Assembly (NCBI GenBank): GCA_045536425.1
Contig: JAZSNN010000015.1
Span: forward strand, 253,114 to 317,113
DNA length: 64,000 bases
From: UBA11540 sp045536425
GTDB taxonomy: Bacteria > Bacillota > Clostridia > Oscillospirales > Ruminococcaceae
Direction: 5' to 3'
Of this stretch, positions 42,238 to 50,628 are shown piece by piece. Within the stretch, counting starts at the first letter, position 1; each line of letters starts with the position of its first letter. The notes below the pieces were generated by a model that was not told where the DNA came from, did no database searches, and saw only the letters and a program-made list of their open reading frames with translations. The position numbers and the translations under genes are program-made.

Positions 42238-42351
42238 AATTCCCTCCGTTTTGCAGATGTTATTTTATGCTATTCATATTACTTTTTATTTGACACACGA
42301 AGTATTATTCTACATGTTTTTAGCATAATAAGCATATAAAGGAGGATGCGT

Positions 42352-43029
42352 ATGATAGAATTGAAAGGTATTTCAAAAATATATCAAAGCGGATGCTGTG
42401 AGGTCAGGGCGCTTGACAATGTCGACCTTTCTATTAGTAAAGGGGAGTTTGTAGCCATCGTAGGCAAATCCGGTTCCGGAAAATCTACCCTGATGAATAT
42501 ACTCGGTACACTCGATTCCCCTACCCGCGGAAAATACCTGTTGGATGGTGTAGACGTTTCCTCTTTTTCAGATTCTAAGCTCTGTTCAATTCGCGGCAGC
42601 TCTATAGGTTTTATTTTTCAAGGATTCAATCTGATACCAAATCTCAGCGCAATGGAAAACGTTGAAATGCCCCTATTATATCGAGGGTTTTCCCGTACTG
42701 AGCGAACAAGATTGGCAAAATGTGCACTGGAAAAAGTGGGACTTTCCAAAAGGTTATCACATCTTCCCTCCCAAATGTCAGGCGGTCAGCAGCAGCGCGT
42801 TGCAATTGCACGGGCAATTGCGTCTTCCCCTCCGATAATTTTGGCTGATGAGCCTACAGGAAATCTGGATTCTTCGTCGGGCGAAGGGATTATTAACATA
42901 CTAAAAAGCCTGAACTCCTGCGGCCACACAATAATTATGATCACTCACGATATGTCAATCGCATCTGAAATTCCGCGTGTAGTACGCATTTCGGACGGAA
43001 AAATGACCCACACACAAATTGCCGACTAG
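42352..43029 (+). CDS. ABC transporter ATP-binding protein, MacB/LolD type, without a neighbouring permease
   Basis: A 225-residue ABC ATPase. Walker A is VGKSGSGKSTLMN near 36-48, the signature is MSGGQQQRVAIARAI and Walker B is ILADEPTGNLDS, which is the MacB/LolD/FtsE-like form. Such ATPases normally work with an FtsX/MacB-type permease, but none is adjacent: the next gene is on the other strand. The start is ATG 42352, six bases after GGAGG. The last codons form one arm of the terminator. Confidence 0.9.
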   Translation: MIELKGISKIYQSGCCEVRALDNVDLSISKGEFVAIVGKSGSGKSTLMNILGTLDSPTRGKYLLDGVDVSSFSDSKLCSIRGSSIGFIFQGFNLIPNLSAMENVEMPLLYRGFSRTERTRLAKCALEKVGLSKRLSHLPSQMSGGQQQRVAIARAIASSPPIILADEPTGNLDSSSGEGIINILKSLNSCGHTIIMITHDMSIASEIPRVVRISDGKMTHTQIAD

Positions 43030-43054
43030 GCAGCTTGTGTGTGGGTCTTATTTT
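43005..43054 (+). terminator. Terminator starting inside the ABC ATPase coding region
   Basis: GACCCACACACAA (43005-43017, coding) pairs with TTGTGTGTGGGTC (43035-43047), enclosing an inner TGCC/GGCA stem with the stop codon in its loop; TTATTTT follows. Confidence 0.85.
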
Positions 43055-43069
43055 GCCTGAGAAGATAGC

Positions 43070-43426
43070 CTATACCGTTATAAACGGTTTCATTTTTCCG
43101 AAGATTGCTTCGCCGATTCCTTTCACCTTCATCAAATCCTCAACGCAGGTAAAATTACCATTAGTCTCGCGGTATTCGATGATTCTCTGTGCCAAAGTGG
43201 GGCCTATTCCGTCGATTTCGCACAGAAGGTCCTCTGACGCGGTGTTGATATTGATAAGCTCAACACGTTGAGAAGATGAGGTATCCGAAGAAGCCACAAA
43301 ACTTGTTGTACTCTCGTTATCGCGAATATTTACCGAAATGGTGTTAGCATTTGCAATTGCTATCTGTCCGACGGTAAGCACGATGAAGACACAGGCTATG
43401 ACTATTAAAACAGCTGTTTCTTTCAA
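43070..43426 (-). CDS. ComEA-like helix-hairpin-helix protein
   Basis: A 118-residue protein with an N-terminal membrane helix (about 5-25), a short Ser/Thr linker and a C-terminal double helix-hairpin-helix domain (ININTASEDLLCEIDGIGPTLAQRI and VEDLMKVKGIGEAIFGKM). This is the DNA-binding part of ComEA, the receptor for incoming DNA in competent cells, but without the SLBB domain of longer versions. The start is TTG 43426 with AAGGTG upstream. It is the last gene of the tsaE-upp operon, away from other competence genes. Confidence 0.85.
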   Translation of the reverse strand: MKETAVLIVIACVFIVLTVGQIAIANANTISVNIRDNESTTSFVASSDTSSSQRVELININTASEDLLCEIDGIGPTLAQRIIEYRETNGNFTCVEDLMKVKGIGEAIFGKMKPFITV

Positions 43427-43434
43427 GTTACACC

Positions 43435-44061
43435 TTACTTAGTACCAAAGATTCTGTCGCCTGCATCGCCAAGACCGGGAACTATATACATATGGTCATT
43501 GAGGCAGTCGTCCAAAGATGCCGCATATATCTGAACGTCGGGATGGCTCTCGGACAGCGCCTTTATTCCCTCGGGAGCGGCGATGATGCACATAAATTTG
43601 ATATGCTTTGCGCCCTTTTCCTTGAGCATACGGATAGCGTCTACAGCAGAGCCACCTGTTGCGAGCATAGGATCAAGAACTATTACATCACGCTCGTGAA
43701 TATCAGCGGGAAGTTTGCAATAATATTCTACAGGCTTTGCGGTTTCGGGATCACGATAAAGTCCGATGTGTCCTATCTTTGCAGAAGGAACAAGGCTCAA
43801 AACGCCGTCTACCATTCCAAGACCTGCTCTGAGAATCGGTACAAACGCGAGTTTTCTGCCGGAAACTACCTTTGTCTTTGCTCTGCAGATAGGAGTTTCA
43901 ACCTCGACCTCCTTCAGCGGAAGGTCGCGTGTTGCCTCATAGCACATAAGCGTTGCAATCTCTTCAACAAGCTCTCTGAACTGTTTCGTGCCGGTGTTCT
44001 TGTTTCTGAGAAGTGTGATTTTGTGCTGTATAAGCGGGTGGTCCATGATAAAAGGTTCCAT
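43435..44061 (-). CDS. upp: Uracil phosphoribosyltransferase
   Basis: A 208-residue enzyme that makes UMP from uracil and PRPP. The PRPP-binding loop VIVLDPMLATGGSAVDAI (about 122-139), the N-terminal MDHPLIQHKITLLRNKNTG and the C-terminal YIVPGLGDAGDRIFGT are all conserved. Length is normal. GGAG precedes the ATG by about nine bases. It lies between rpiB and comEA in one operon; rpiB feeds ribose 5-phosphate into PRPP synthesis, a plausible link. Confidence 0.97.
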   Translation of the reverse strand: MEPFIMDHPLIQHKITLLRNKNTGTKQFRELVEEIATLMCYEATRDLPLKEVEVETPICRAKTKVVSGRKLAFVPILRAGLGMVDGVLSLVPSAKIGHIGLYRDPETAKPVEYYCKLPADIHERDVIVLDPMLATGGSAVDAIRMLKEKGAKHIKFMCIIAAPEGIKALSESHPDVQIYAASLDDCLNDHMYIVPGLGDAGDRIFGTK

Positions 44062-44091
44062 AGTATTTATACTCCTCTCGTTTTGAAAGAA

Positions 44092-44529
44092 TTATAGATT
44101 TTCAAGTTCGGTTATCTGGTTGACTCTTCTCTCGTGTCTGCCGCCTTCAAACTCGGTGTTGAGGAAAACGTCAACGAGCTCTATCGCAAGTCCTGCACCC
44201 ACAACTCTGCCGCCAAGGCAAAGTGCATTTGCGTTGTTGTGAAGTCTGGTATACTTTGCGCTGAAATAGTCGGAACAGCACGCCGCTCTGATTCCCTTTA
44301 TTTTATTTGCAGCCATAGAGATTCCTATTCCTGTTCCGCAAAAAAGAAGTGCCTTCTCGCATTCTCCGCTTGTAACGCTCAGACAAGCCGCCTTTGCCAT
44401 CTGGGGATAGTCACACGATTCGGTGCTGTATGTACCAAAATCCTTGTACTCAATGTTTTTACTATCGAGATAAGCCTTTACCTCTTCTTTTAGTGCAAAT
44501 CCGCCGTGATCAGCCGCAATAGCAATCAT
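44092..44529 (-). CDS. rpiB: Ribose 5-phosphate isomerase B
   Basis: A 145-residue isomerase that interconverts ribose 5-phosphate and ribulose 5-phosphate. It begins MIAIAADHGGFALKEEV, has the CGTGIGISMAANKIKGIRAA active-site segment (with the catalytic Cys) and HNNANALCLGGRVVG. The start is ATG 44529, eight bases after GGAG; a TTG two codons upstream lies on the ribosome binding site. Some RpiB homologues also act on allose or galactose phosphates. Confidence 0.95.
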   Translation of the reverse strand: MIAIAADHGGFALKEEVKAYLDSKNIEYKDFGTYSTESCDYPQMAKAACLSVTSGECEKALLFCGTGIGISMAANKIKGIRAACCSDYFSAKYTRLHNNANALCLGGRVVGAGLAIELVDVFLNTEFEGGRHERRVNQITELENL

Positions 44530-44541
44530 ATTCAACTCTCC

Positions 44542-45237
44542 TTAACCCATTTTCGCAATACGTTCTCTTTCCGCTTGGGGAAGTCTCAAGTACGAAGGGA
44601 CTAGTTCCTCTGCGGTAGCTGCATTGCCTTTTGCGAACATATCCTCAGCAACGGCAGCAACAGATGAGGCTCTTTGAAACCTCACGTTTTCTGCAGCAAG
44701 AAGAACGTTGTTGCAGGTGTCTTTTAGTTTATTATAGCACATTTGGGCGCCATCGCCAACAAAAATAACAGGTTTTTGATATTTTTTTACATTTTCTTCG
44801 AGCTGCAAGAGCGAAATCGCTTCGTCTTCGGTAACTCTGGTGTACTTTTCGCCGTCAAAATCAAACGTAGCAGTATACACCTGCGAACATCTTGCATCCA
44901 TTACTGCGCAGATTCTGCCCACTGTTGAAACGTTATGACAAAGCGCTTCAAGTGTTGAAACAGGAGCACATTTTTTCTGTGTTGAAAAGGCTAGTCCTTT
45001 TACAAGAGAGATGCCGATTCTGAGTCCCGTAAACGAGCCCGGCCCCACCGAAACAGCAAATCCATCAATCTCATCAACAGACACAGCACACGCCTTTAGC
45101 ATATTTTCCACCATAGGAAGCATTGTTTGGCTATGTGTGAGTTTTGTATTTATGAAGGATTCGGCAATTATTTTACCGTCCTCGACAATAGCCGTCGATG
45201 CTGCCTTTGCAGAAGTATCAACCGCAAGTATCTTCAA
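44542..45237 (-). CDS. tsaB: tRNA threonylcarbamoyladenosine biosynthesis protein TsaB
   Basis: A 231-residue protein of the ASKHA fold that pairs with TsaD in making t6A37 on tRNA. Recognised by KILAVDTSAKAASTAI at the N-terminus and VSVGPGSFTGLRIGISLVKGLAF near 65. The TTG start at 45237 is preferred (GGGGG nine bases upstream); an ATG three codons earlier abuts the ribosome binding site. It overlaps tsaE by 20 bases. rimI, the usual next gene, is missing and rpiB follows instead; tsaD is not in the window. Confidence 0.92.
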   Translation of the reverse strand: MKILAVDTSAKAASTAIVEDGKIIAESFINTKLTHSQTMLPMVENMLKACAVSVDEIDGFAVSVGPGSFTGLRIGISLVKGLAFSTQKKCAPVSTLEALCHNVSTVGRICAVMDARCSQVYTATFDFDGEKYTRVTEDEAISLLQLEENVKKYQKPVIFVGDGAQMCYNKLKDTCNNVLLAAENVRFQRASSVAAVAEDMFAKGNAATAEELVPSYLRLPQAERERIAKMG

Positions 45238-45658
45238 AGCGTTCATCCCCCGTTATCTCTATTTCTCTGGTGTTTTCATCCACTCTTTTTATAGTTACAA
45301 ATATAGTGTTTTCGGGCAAAGCGTAGGTTATGTTTTCGCTCCATTCTACCGCCAAAACAGCATCGGTATCGAGATAATCGAAAAATCCCGTAGAATAGAG
45401 GTCGTCCATTGAAGTTATCCTATACATATCGAAGTGGTAGAGCGTAGTGTCATCAGACCTATATTCATTGACGAGAGAAAAGGTCGGGCTACATACTTCA
45501 CCCTTTAGTTTCATTCCAACAGCCAGTCCGCGCACAAAAGCGGTTTTTCCCATTCCCATTCCGCCAACAAAAGCGATGCAGTCACCATTTTTTATATTTT
45601 GCGCAATTTCAGCGGCAATTTTTTCGGTTTCTAAAGTTGAATGTGATATAAATTTCAC
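45218..45658 (-). CDS. tsaE: tRNA threonylcarbamoyladenosine biosynthesis ATPase TsaE
   Basis: A 146-residue P-loop ATPase that drives turnover of the TsaB-TsaD complex. Walker A is FVGGMGMGKTAFVRGL near 30-44, followed by SPTFSLVNEY and YHFDMYRI, both family hallmarks. The start is GTG 45658 with GAGGA upstream. First gene of the operon tsaE-tsaB-rpiB-upp-comEA. Confidence 0.95.
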   Translation of the reverse strand: MKFISHSTLETEKIAAEIAQNIKNGDCIAFVGGMGMGKTAFVRGLAVGMKLKGEVCSPTFSLVNEYRSDDTTLYHFDMYRITSMDDLYSTGFFDYLDTDAVLAVEWSENITYALPENTIFVTIKRVDENTREIEITGDERFEDTCG

Positions 45659-45730
45659 GGTTTGTCCTCTTTTTGATTAGCATTTATATAAGTATACCAC
45701 ATTTTTTCAATTAGCAACAGTATAAAATGA

Positions 45731-45772
45731 CAAAAAGCGAAGTATTTTGCACAATACTTCGCTTTTTGCAAC
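45731..45772. terminator. Terminator after cotJC
   Basis: The 16-bp stem CAAAAAGCGAAGTATT / AATACTTCGCTTTTTG with loop TTGCAC lies just after the cotJC stop. Confidence 0.8.
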
Positions 45773-45775
45773 TTT

Positions 45776-46387
45776 TTATTTTCTGGGGTCGCATTTATCG
45801 AACTCGGGATTGAAGGCGTAGAAGTTTTTGCAGTTCATTCTTTCGTTAGAAAGTCTCAAAACTTCTCCAAATCTCTGGAAATGTACTATCTCTCTTTGAC
45901 GCAGGAATTTGATCGGATCTCGTACATCGGGGTCGTCGGCCAGGCGAAGAATATTATCGTAAGTAGTGCGAGCCTTTTGCTCTGCCGCCATATCTTCGGT
46001 AAGGTCGGTGATGACGTCGCCTTTTGATTGGAAATATGCCGCTGTAAAGGGTACTCCCGCTGCGGAAACAGGGTATATTCCTGTGGTATGGTCAACAAAA
46101 TAGGTGTCAAATCCGCTCTTTTTTATCTCGTCGATAGTGAGGTCTTTTGTAAGCTGATAAAGGATTGCACTCACCATTTCAAGATGAGCCATCTCCTCTG
46201 TAGCAATATCGGTAAGCGCTCCTATTGCCTCGTTGTATGGCATTGTATAGCGCTGACTGAGGTAACGGTTTGCTGCCGCCATTTCGCCGTCGGGACCTCC
46301 GAGCTGGCTGATTATAACCTTTGCGAGCTTCGCGTTTGGTCTTGAAATCTTTACGGGATATTGCAATTTCTTCTCATATATCCACAT
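45776..46387 (-). CDS. cotJC: Spore coat protein CotJC (manganese catalase family)
   Basis: A 203-residue ferritin-like four-helix protein related to manganese catalase. Metal-ligand motifs are visible in GEMAAANRYLSQRY, ATEEMAHLEMV (EExxH) and REIVHFQRFGEVL. It is a component of the inner spore coat and may remove peroxide. GAGGCG precedes the ATG. It is the third gene of cotJABC, three bases after cotJB. Confidence 0.94.
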   Translation of the reverse strand: MWIYEKKLQYPVKISRPNAKLAKVIISQLGGPDGEMAAANRYLSQRYTMPYNEAIGALTDIATEEMAHLEMVSAILYQLTKDLTIDEIKKSGFDTYFVDHTTGIYPVSAAGVPFTAAYFQSKGDVITDLTEDMAAEQKARTTYDNILRLADDPDVRDPIKFLRQREIVHFQRFGEVLRLSNERMNCKNFYAFNPEFDKCDPRK

Positions 46388-46390
46388 ATA

Positions 46391-46654
46391 TTAGTTCGCC
46401 TCCCTTTCCCACGGCCACGGACCTTTTATCCAGCACCACTTCTGCGTATTATTGTGCGCGTCATTCATTACCAGCGGACCGAACTGTCGAGTATACTCTT
46501 CTACCGCGTTGGTGCGCATCTCATAATACTTGTGAAACAACTCTAGCGCCTCACAGCAGTCGGGGTGGGTGTCTAGGAAGAGACCAAGTTCGTACAGAAC
46601 AAAGTCACATATTCTTATTCTTTTTAGGCAGAGTCTTCGTTTTTCGTTCATCAT
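46391..46654 (-). CDS. cotJB: Spore coat protein CotJB
   Basis: An 87-residue protein matching CotJB: it has LKRIRICDFVLYELGLFLDTHPDCCEAL and ends with the tryptophan-rich WCWIKGPWPWE. It helps place CotJC in the coat. Its start overlaps the cotJA stop by four bases. Confidence 0.92.
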   Translation of the reverse strand: MMNEKRRLCLKRIRICDFVLYELGLFLDTHPDCCEALELFHKYYEMRTNAVEEYTRQFGPLVMNDAHNNTQKWCWIKGPWPWEREAN

Positions 46655-46842
46655 CTTCTTACCTCCGAGCCTAAAAACGGCTTATCAAGTTCCTTGAATA
46701 GTGTTCCCGCGCAAAATGCAGTTTCGGGACTGTAGAGTTCCTGAAACTTTTGCATCGGCACATATGCCATTGCTATCGGCAAACACGACAGCTTTGTTTC
46801 GTCACATTCATACGAACATGCACCGCACAAATCTTTTGTCAT
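46651..46842 (-). CDS. cotJA: Spore coat associated protein CotJA
   Basis: A 63-residue protein with the CotJA core LPIAMAYVPMQKFQELYSPETAF and an additional cysteine-rich N-terminus. AAGGAG precedes the ATG. First gene of cotJABC, which is under sigma-E control in Bacillus; I could not identify a convincing sigma-E promoter in the 136 bases shared with cvpA. Confidence 0.92.
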   Translation of the reverse strand: MTKDLCGACSYECDETKLSCLPIAMAYVPMQKFQELYSPETAFCAGTLFKELDKPFLGSEVRR

Positions 46843-46912
46843 GGTCTATTGCTCCTTTTTGAATTTTTGGGATTTCCAATACCATATTATTCTTTTCTTC
46901 GTCATTTGGTTA

Positions 46913-46941
46913 TTGAAAATGGGAGCGATTTGTGCTATAAT
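46913..46941 (+). promoter_or_regulatory. Promoter of cvpA-pgsA
   Basis: TTGAAA (46913-46918), 17 bases, TATAAT (46936-46941). Confidence 0.75.
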
Positions 46942-46978
46942 GAATTTGTATAGTATTTAAAGGAGGGACAGTGAACAT

Positions 46979-47674
46979 ATGGTATCGTTGATTGTCGACC
47001 TCGTTGCAGTTACTTTAATTATAATTATGGTTATCGTTTCGGCAAGAAAAGGCTTTTTGTCGGGATTGGTTTCTTTTGTAGGTTGGTTGGTATCTGCTTT
47101 TGTTGCACATACCTTTTGCACCGTTATTGCGGACTACGTTTACATAAATTTTATAAAATCTAAAATATATAGCGCTGTGTTTAATGCGCTTTCAAACCAC
47201 ACCCCCTCCATTTCATCATCATACTCCGATTTCTTTGAGTCGTTACCTGAGTCGTTGCGCACCCTCTTGGGTTCGGTAGATCCCGAGACTCTCAACGAAA
47301 TCTTCAGCGACCCCCAGCGCACCATCGAAAGCGTTTCCTTGCAGATATGTGAAGACGTTATCGGTCCGGTCGTTATGACGTTGCTCGTCGCTTTGTCCTT
47401 TATCATTATATTTTTACTTTGTATGCTCATCGTCAATCTCCTCGCCAGACTATTCAAGGGTGTTAGAAAAATACCTATAATAGGCCCTATAAACACCTTT
47501 TTGGGTGGCGTTATCGGCGTGGCAGAGGCGGTTATTGTAATTTACGTTATCAAAATCATTATTGAGTTTGTTACAACCGCGGCAGGCGGAAATTTCTTTG
47601 GTCTTGCGCCGGATGATTTTTCAAACTCGTACATATTCAAAATTCTCGACTTTAATTTCAGAGGCTTATTATGA
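46979..47674 (+). CDS. CvpA family membrane protein
   Basis: A 231-residue membrane protein. The first 50 residues (DLVAVTLIIIMVIVSARKGFLSGLVSFVGW) match the CvpA family, and further helices lie near 135-165 and 180-205, with a soluble acidic loop between. CvpA is linked to colicin V production and envelope stress in enterics; its role in Firmicutes is unclear. AGGAGG lies about 12 bases before the ATG. It overlaps pgsA by four bases. Confidence 0.8.
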   Translation: MVSLIVDLVAVTLIIIMVIVSARKGFLSGLVSFVGWLVSAFVAHTFCTVIADYVYINFIKSKIYSAVFNALSNHTPSISSSYSDFFESLPESLRTLLGSVDPETLNEIFSDPQRTIESVSLQICEDVIGPVVMTLLVALSFIIIFLLCMLIVNLLARLFKGVRKIPIIGPINTFLGGVIGVAEAVIVIYVIKIIIEFVTTAAGGNFFGLAPDDFSNSYIFKILDFNFRGLL

Positions 47675-48210
47675 CCATTCCAAACATTTTATCACTATTT
47701 AGAATTTTTTTAGTTCCGCTGTTTTTGATTGTTTATTTAACAGGAGATGAGCAGCCGTATTTTATAATATCTGCTTTGATTCTGCTTGTTTCGGGAATTA
47801 CCGACGTATTGGACGGATTTATTGCGCGCAAATTCAAAATGACAAGCGAACTCGGAAAGATACTCGACCCGTTTGCCGACAAACTCACACAGATTGCTAT
47901 TCTGGCAGCTCTGGTTATAAAGCATCCCAAGCTTTTATTCATTGTTGCGATTTATTTTGCAAAAGAAATTGCTATGCTCGTCGGCGGAATTATTATCCTC
48001 AAAAACAAAATACCGATGGCATCGTCAAAATGGTTCGGCAAAATCGGTACTTTTTTGTTCTACGTCGCCACACTTGTTATCGTTGCGTTCCCCTCTCTTC
48101 TTACCGAGGACGGAATCTTGATGGTTATCGGCGGTGTCACCCTTTATATGCTGTTTACTTTAGCTATGTATGTACCTGTGTTTTTCAAGCTTAAAAAGAA
48201 ATCAAAATAA
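47671..48210 (+). CDS. pgsA: CDP-diacylglycerol-glycerol-3-phosphate 3-phosphatidyltransferase PgsA
   Basis: A 179-residue membrane enzyme that commits CDP-diacylglycerol to phosphatidylglycerol. The CDP-alcohol phosphotransferase motif D-x2-DG-x2-AR-x8-G-x3-D-x3-D is complete: DVLDGFIARKF, then G and DPFADK (about 48-74). It begins TIPNILSLFRIFLVPLF, the usual amphipathic start. The ATG overlaps the cvpA stop (ATGA). Confidence 0.95.
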   Translation: MTIPNILSLFRIFLVPLFLIVYLTGDEQPYFIISALILLVSGITDVLDGFIARKFKMTSELGKILDPFADKLTQIAILAALVIKHPKLLFIVAIYFAKEIAMLVGGIIILKNKIPMASSKWFGKIGTFLFYVATLVIVAFPSLLTEDGILMVIGGVTLYMLFTLAMYVPVFFKLKKKSK

Positions 48211-48262
48211 TCTTAATTTTATGTACATAACTATAGTGTATGATATTTGTACGAAATAAACG

Positions 48263-48291
48263 TTACTCAATATCCTCGTGATATTGAGTAA
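48263..48291 (+). promoter_or_regulatory. Inverted repeat upstream of the ClpE-like gene
   Basis: A perfect 12-bp inverted repeat, TTACTCAATATC / GATATTGAGTAA, with a five-base spacer CTCGT, 35 bases before the start codon. It has no real T-run, so an operator or mRNA structure is more likely than a terminator. It is not CIRCE (spacer 9, TTAGCACTC arms). Confidence 0.55.
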
Positions 48292-48325
48292 ATTTGATTA
48301 TTGGCAACTGATTGGATGTGTATAT

Positions 48326-50587
48326 ATGGTATGTTCCAAATGTAAAAAAAGAATGGCTGTTGTCTTTATGAGCGGTTTTGAAAACGGCAAACAGGTGGAC
48401 AAGGGCTATTGTATGATATGCGCAAAAGAGCTAGGCATAAAGCAGGTTACCGACCTTATTGACAAGATGGGGCTTTCTGACGAAGATATTGAAGCGATGT
48501 ACGGTCAGGATGCTGATGCTTTTTCAGCTCAGATAGAAGGTGCAGACGGTTTTGAAATGGGTGGTGCTATGCCAATGCCATTTATGAATACTGCTGCCTC
48601 TGGCGGTGAAAAAGTCGAGAATGATAAAGGCGCTACCGACAAAAAAGAGAAAAAAAGAAAATTCCTTGATAACTACTGCACAGACCTCACAAAGAAGGCT
48701 CGTGACGGGAAGATTGACCGAATCATCGGACGCGACAAAGAAATTTATCGCGTTTTGCAGATTCTAAACAGAAGAACCAAAAACAACCCCTGCCTTATTG
48801 GCGAGCCCGGTGTTGGTAAAACTGCTATTGCCGAAGGAATCGCTCTGAGAATGGCAAGCGGGGACGTTCCGCCAAAGCTGATGGATAAAGAGCTTCATCT
48901 TCTCGACCTCACCGCTCTCGTTGCGGGAACTCAGTTCAGAGGTCAGTTTGAAAGCCGTGTAAAAGGTCTTATTGACGAGGTCAAGGCTGAGGGAAATATT
49001 ATCCTCTTCATCGACGAGGTGCACAATCTTGTCGGAACGGGCGATTCTGAGGGCAGTATGAATGCAGCAAACATTCTAAAGCCTGCTCTTTCCCGCGGTG
49101 AGATTCAGGTTATCGGCGCTACAACATTCAACGAATACAGAAAATACATTGAAAAAGACGCAGCTCTTGAAAGAAGATTTCAATCGGTAGTTGTGGAAGA
49201 GCCTAACATCGAAGATTCTATCGATGTTTTGTTAGGTGTAAAGCAGTACTATGAAAACTTCCACAAGGTAGAAATTTCTGACAAAATTGTTCGCGACTGT
49301 GTGGTACTATCCGAAAGATACATTACAGATAGGTTTTTGCCTGACAAGGCGATAGACCTTTTAGACGAGGCTTGTTCCTGTGCGTCGCTCAAAAACAAAG
49401 AGCTTGCAGAGTATGAAAAGCTTTCCGCACAGCTCTACGACCTTGAGCAAGAGGAAAAGAACATTCAGGAAAACCCCGACAAAGAGGGCGGAATAGATTA
49501 TGAGCGTATTGCACAGATAAAAGCCGAGGCTCTGAGAATAAATTCCCGTCAAGACGAGCTTCGTGACAAAGCCTTTTCGATGAAGGTTACAGACGATGAT
49601 GTTTCAAGAGTTATCGAGCTTTGGACAGGGATTCCCGCTTCGAAGATAAAAGAAAACGAACTCGGGCGAATTGCAAACCTCAACAAAGTGCTGAAAGAAA
49701 AGGTAATTGGTCAAGACGAAGCCGTCGACCTCGTTTGTGCAGCAATCCGCCGTTCCAGAGCACAGATAAGTCCGAGAAAACGACCCGCATCCTTTATATT
49801 CGTAGGCCCTACGGGTGTTGGTAAGACTGAGCTCGTCAAGGTTTTGGCAAAAGAGCTATTTAATACTGTTGACCCGCTTATTCGTCTTGATATGTCGGAG
49901 TTTATGGAAAAATTTGCAGTGTCGAGAATCGTCGGTTCTCCTCCCGGATACGTCGGATATGACGAAGCAGGACAGCTTACCGAAAAGGTCAGAAGAAAGC
50001 CGTATTCCGTTATTCTTTTCGATGAGATTGAAAAAGCGCATCCCGACGTTATGAACATCCTTTTGCAGATACTTGACGAGGGACGCATAACCGACGCTCA
50101 CGGAAGAACTGTAAACTTTGAAAACACGGTCATCGTTATGACCTCAAACGCAGGAAGTAATCGAAATGACGCTTCGGTAGGCTTTGGAAAATCGCAGACA
50201 GAAATTGCAAAAGACAAGGCAACAAAGGCACTGAGGGAGTTTTTGAGACCCGAATTCATAGGCAGAGTTGATGAAATTGTCGCTTTTTCTCCCCTTTCTG
50301 ACGAAGATTTTGCGAAGATTGCAAAGCTAATGATTGAGGAGCTTCGCGAGCCGCTGATGCAGAAGGGTATCCGTCTTGATTATACCAATGCGGTGCTCGA
50401 TTTTGTTGTAAAGAAGGTTGACTCCAGAAAGAGTGGTGCAAGAGAACTCAGACACGTTATCAGAAAGCACGTTGAGGACGCTATTGCTTTCGAGATTGTC
50501 AACAACGCAGACAATCTGCCCGTAGTGGTGAAGCTTGACGTTCAAGACGATCAAATTGTGCTCGAGCCTTTTGACAACTTTAATTAA
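48326..50587 (+). CDS. ClpE/ClpC-like AAA+ unfoldase with N-terminal zinc finger
   Basis: A 753-residue Clp/Hsp100 ATPase with two AAA+ modules: GEPGVGKTAIAEGIA and FIDEVHNLVG in the first, GPTGVGKTELVKVLA and LFDEIEKAHPDV in the second. The ClpP-docking tripeptide VGF is present (ASVGFGKS), so it should feed ClpP. Instead of the double Clp_N repeat, the N-terminus has a four-cysteine finger (C3, C6, C29, C32) followed by an acidic Met/Gly-rich linker, as in ClpE. A middle coiled-coil (about 370-420) is present. The ATG at 48326 has only a weak ribosome binding site. Confidence 0.88.
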   Translation: MVCSKCKKRMAVVFMSGFENGKQVDKGYCMICAKELGIKQVTDLIDKMGLSDEDIEAMYGQDADAFSAQIEGADGFEMGGAMPMPFMNTAASGGEKVENDKGATDKKEKKRKFLDNYCTDLTKKARDGKIDRIIGRDKEIYRVLQILNRRTKNNPCLIGEPGVGKTAIAEGIALRMASGDVPPKLMDKELHLLDLTALVAGTQFRGQFESRVKGLIDEVKAEGNIILFIDEVHNLVGTGDSEGSMNAANILKPALSRGEIQVIGATTFNEYRKYIEKDAALERRFQSVVVEEPNIEDSIDVLLGVKQYYENFHKVEISDKIVRDCVVLSERYITDRFLPDKAIDLLDEACSCASLKNKELAEYEKLSAQLYDLEQEEKNIQENPDKEGGIDYERIAQIKAEALRINSRQDELRDKAFSMKVTDDDVSRVIELWTGIPASKIKENELGRIANLNKVLKEKVIGQDEAVDLVCAAIRRSRAQISPRKRPASFIFVGPTGVGKTELVKVLAKELFNTVDPLIRLDMSEFMEKFAVSRIVGSPPGYVGYDEAGQLTEKVRRKPYSVILFDEIEKAHPDVMNILLQILDEGRITDAHGRTVNFENTVIVMTSNAGSNRNDASVGFGKSQTEIAKDKATKALREFLRPEFIGRVDEIVAFSPLSDEDFAKIAKLMIEELREPLMQKGIRLDYTNAVLDFVVKKVDSRKSGARELRHVIRKHVEDAIAFEIVNNADNLPVVVKLDVQDDQIVLEPFDNFN

Positions 50588-50592
50588 AATTG

Positions 50593-50625
50593 AACCGTGC
50601 AAGGAAATTCCTTGCACGGTTTTGT
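50593..50625. terminator. Terminator between the ClpE-like and lipoprotein genes
   Basis: The stem AACCGTGCAAGGAA / TTCCTTGCACGGTT is followed by TTGTTTG. It serves the plus-strand gene and possibly the convergent one. Confidence 0.8.
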
Positions 50626-50628
50626 TTG

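Noticed and set aside
46843..46978. A sigma-E promoter for cotJABC.
   Set aside because: AT-rich candidates such as GAATAATAT lack a -35 element at a proper distance, so none is listed.
48263..48291. A CIRCE operator in front of the ClpE-like gene.
   Set aside because: Arms and spacer length differ from CIRCE (TTAGCACTC-N9-GAGTGCTAA); only the principle of an inverted repeat is shared.
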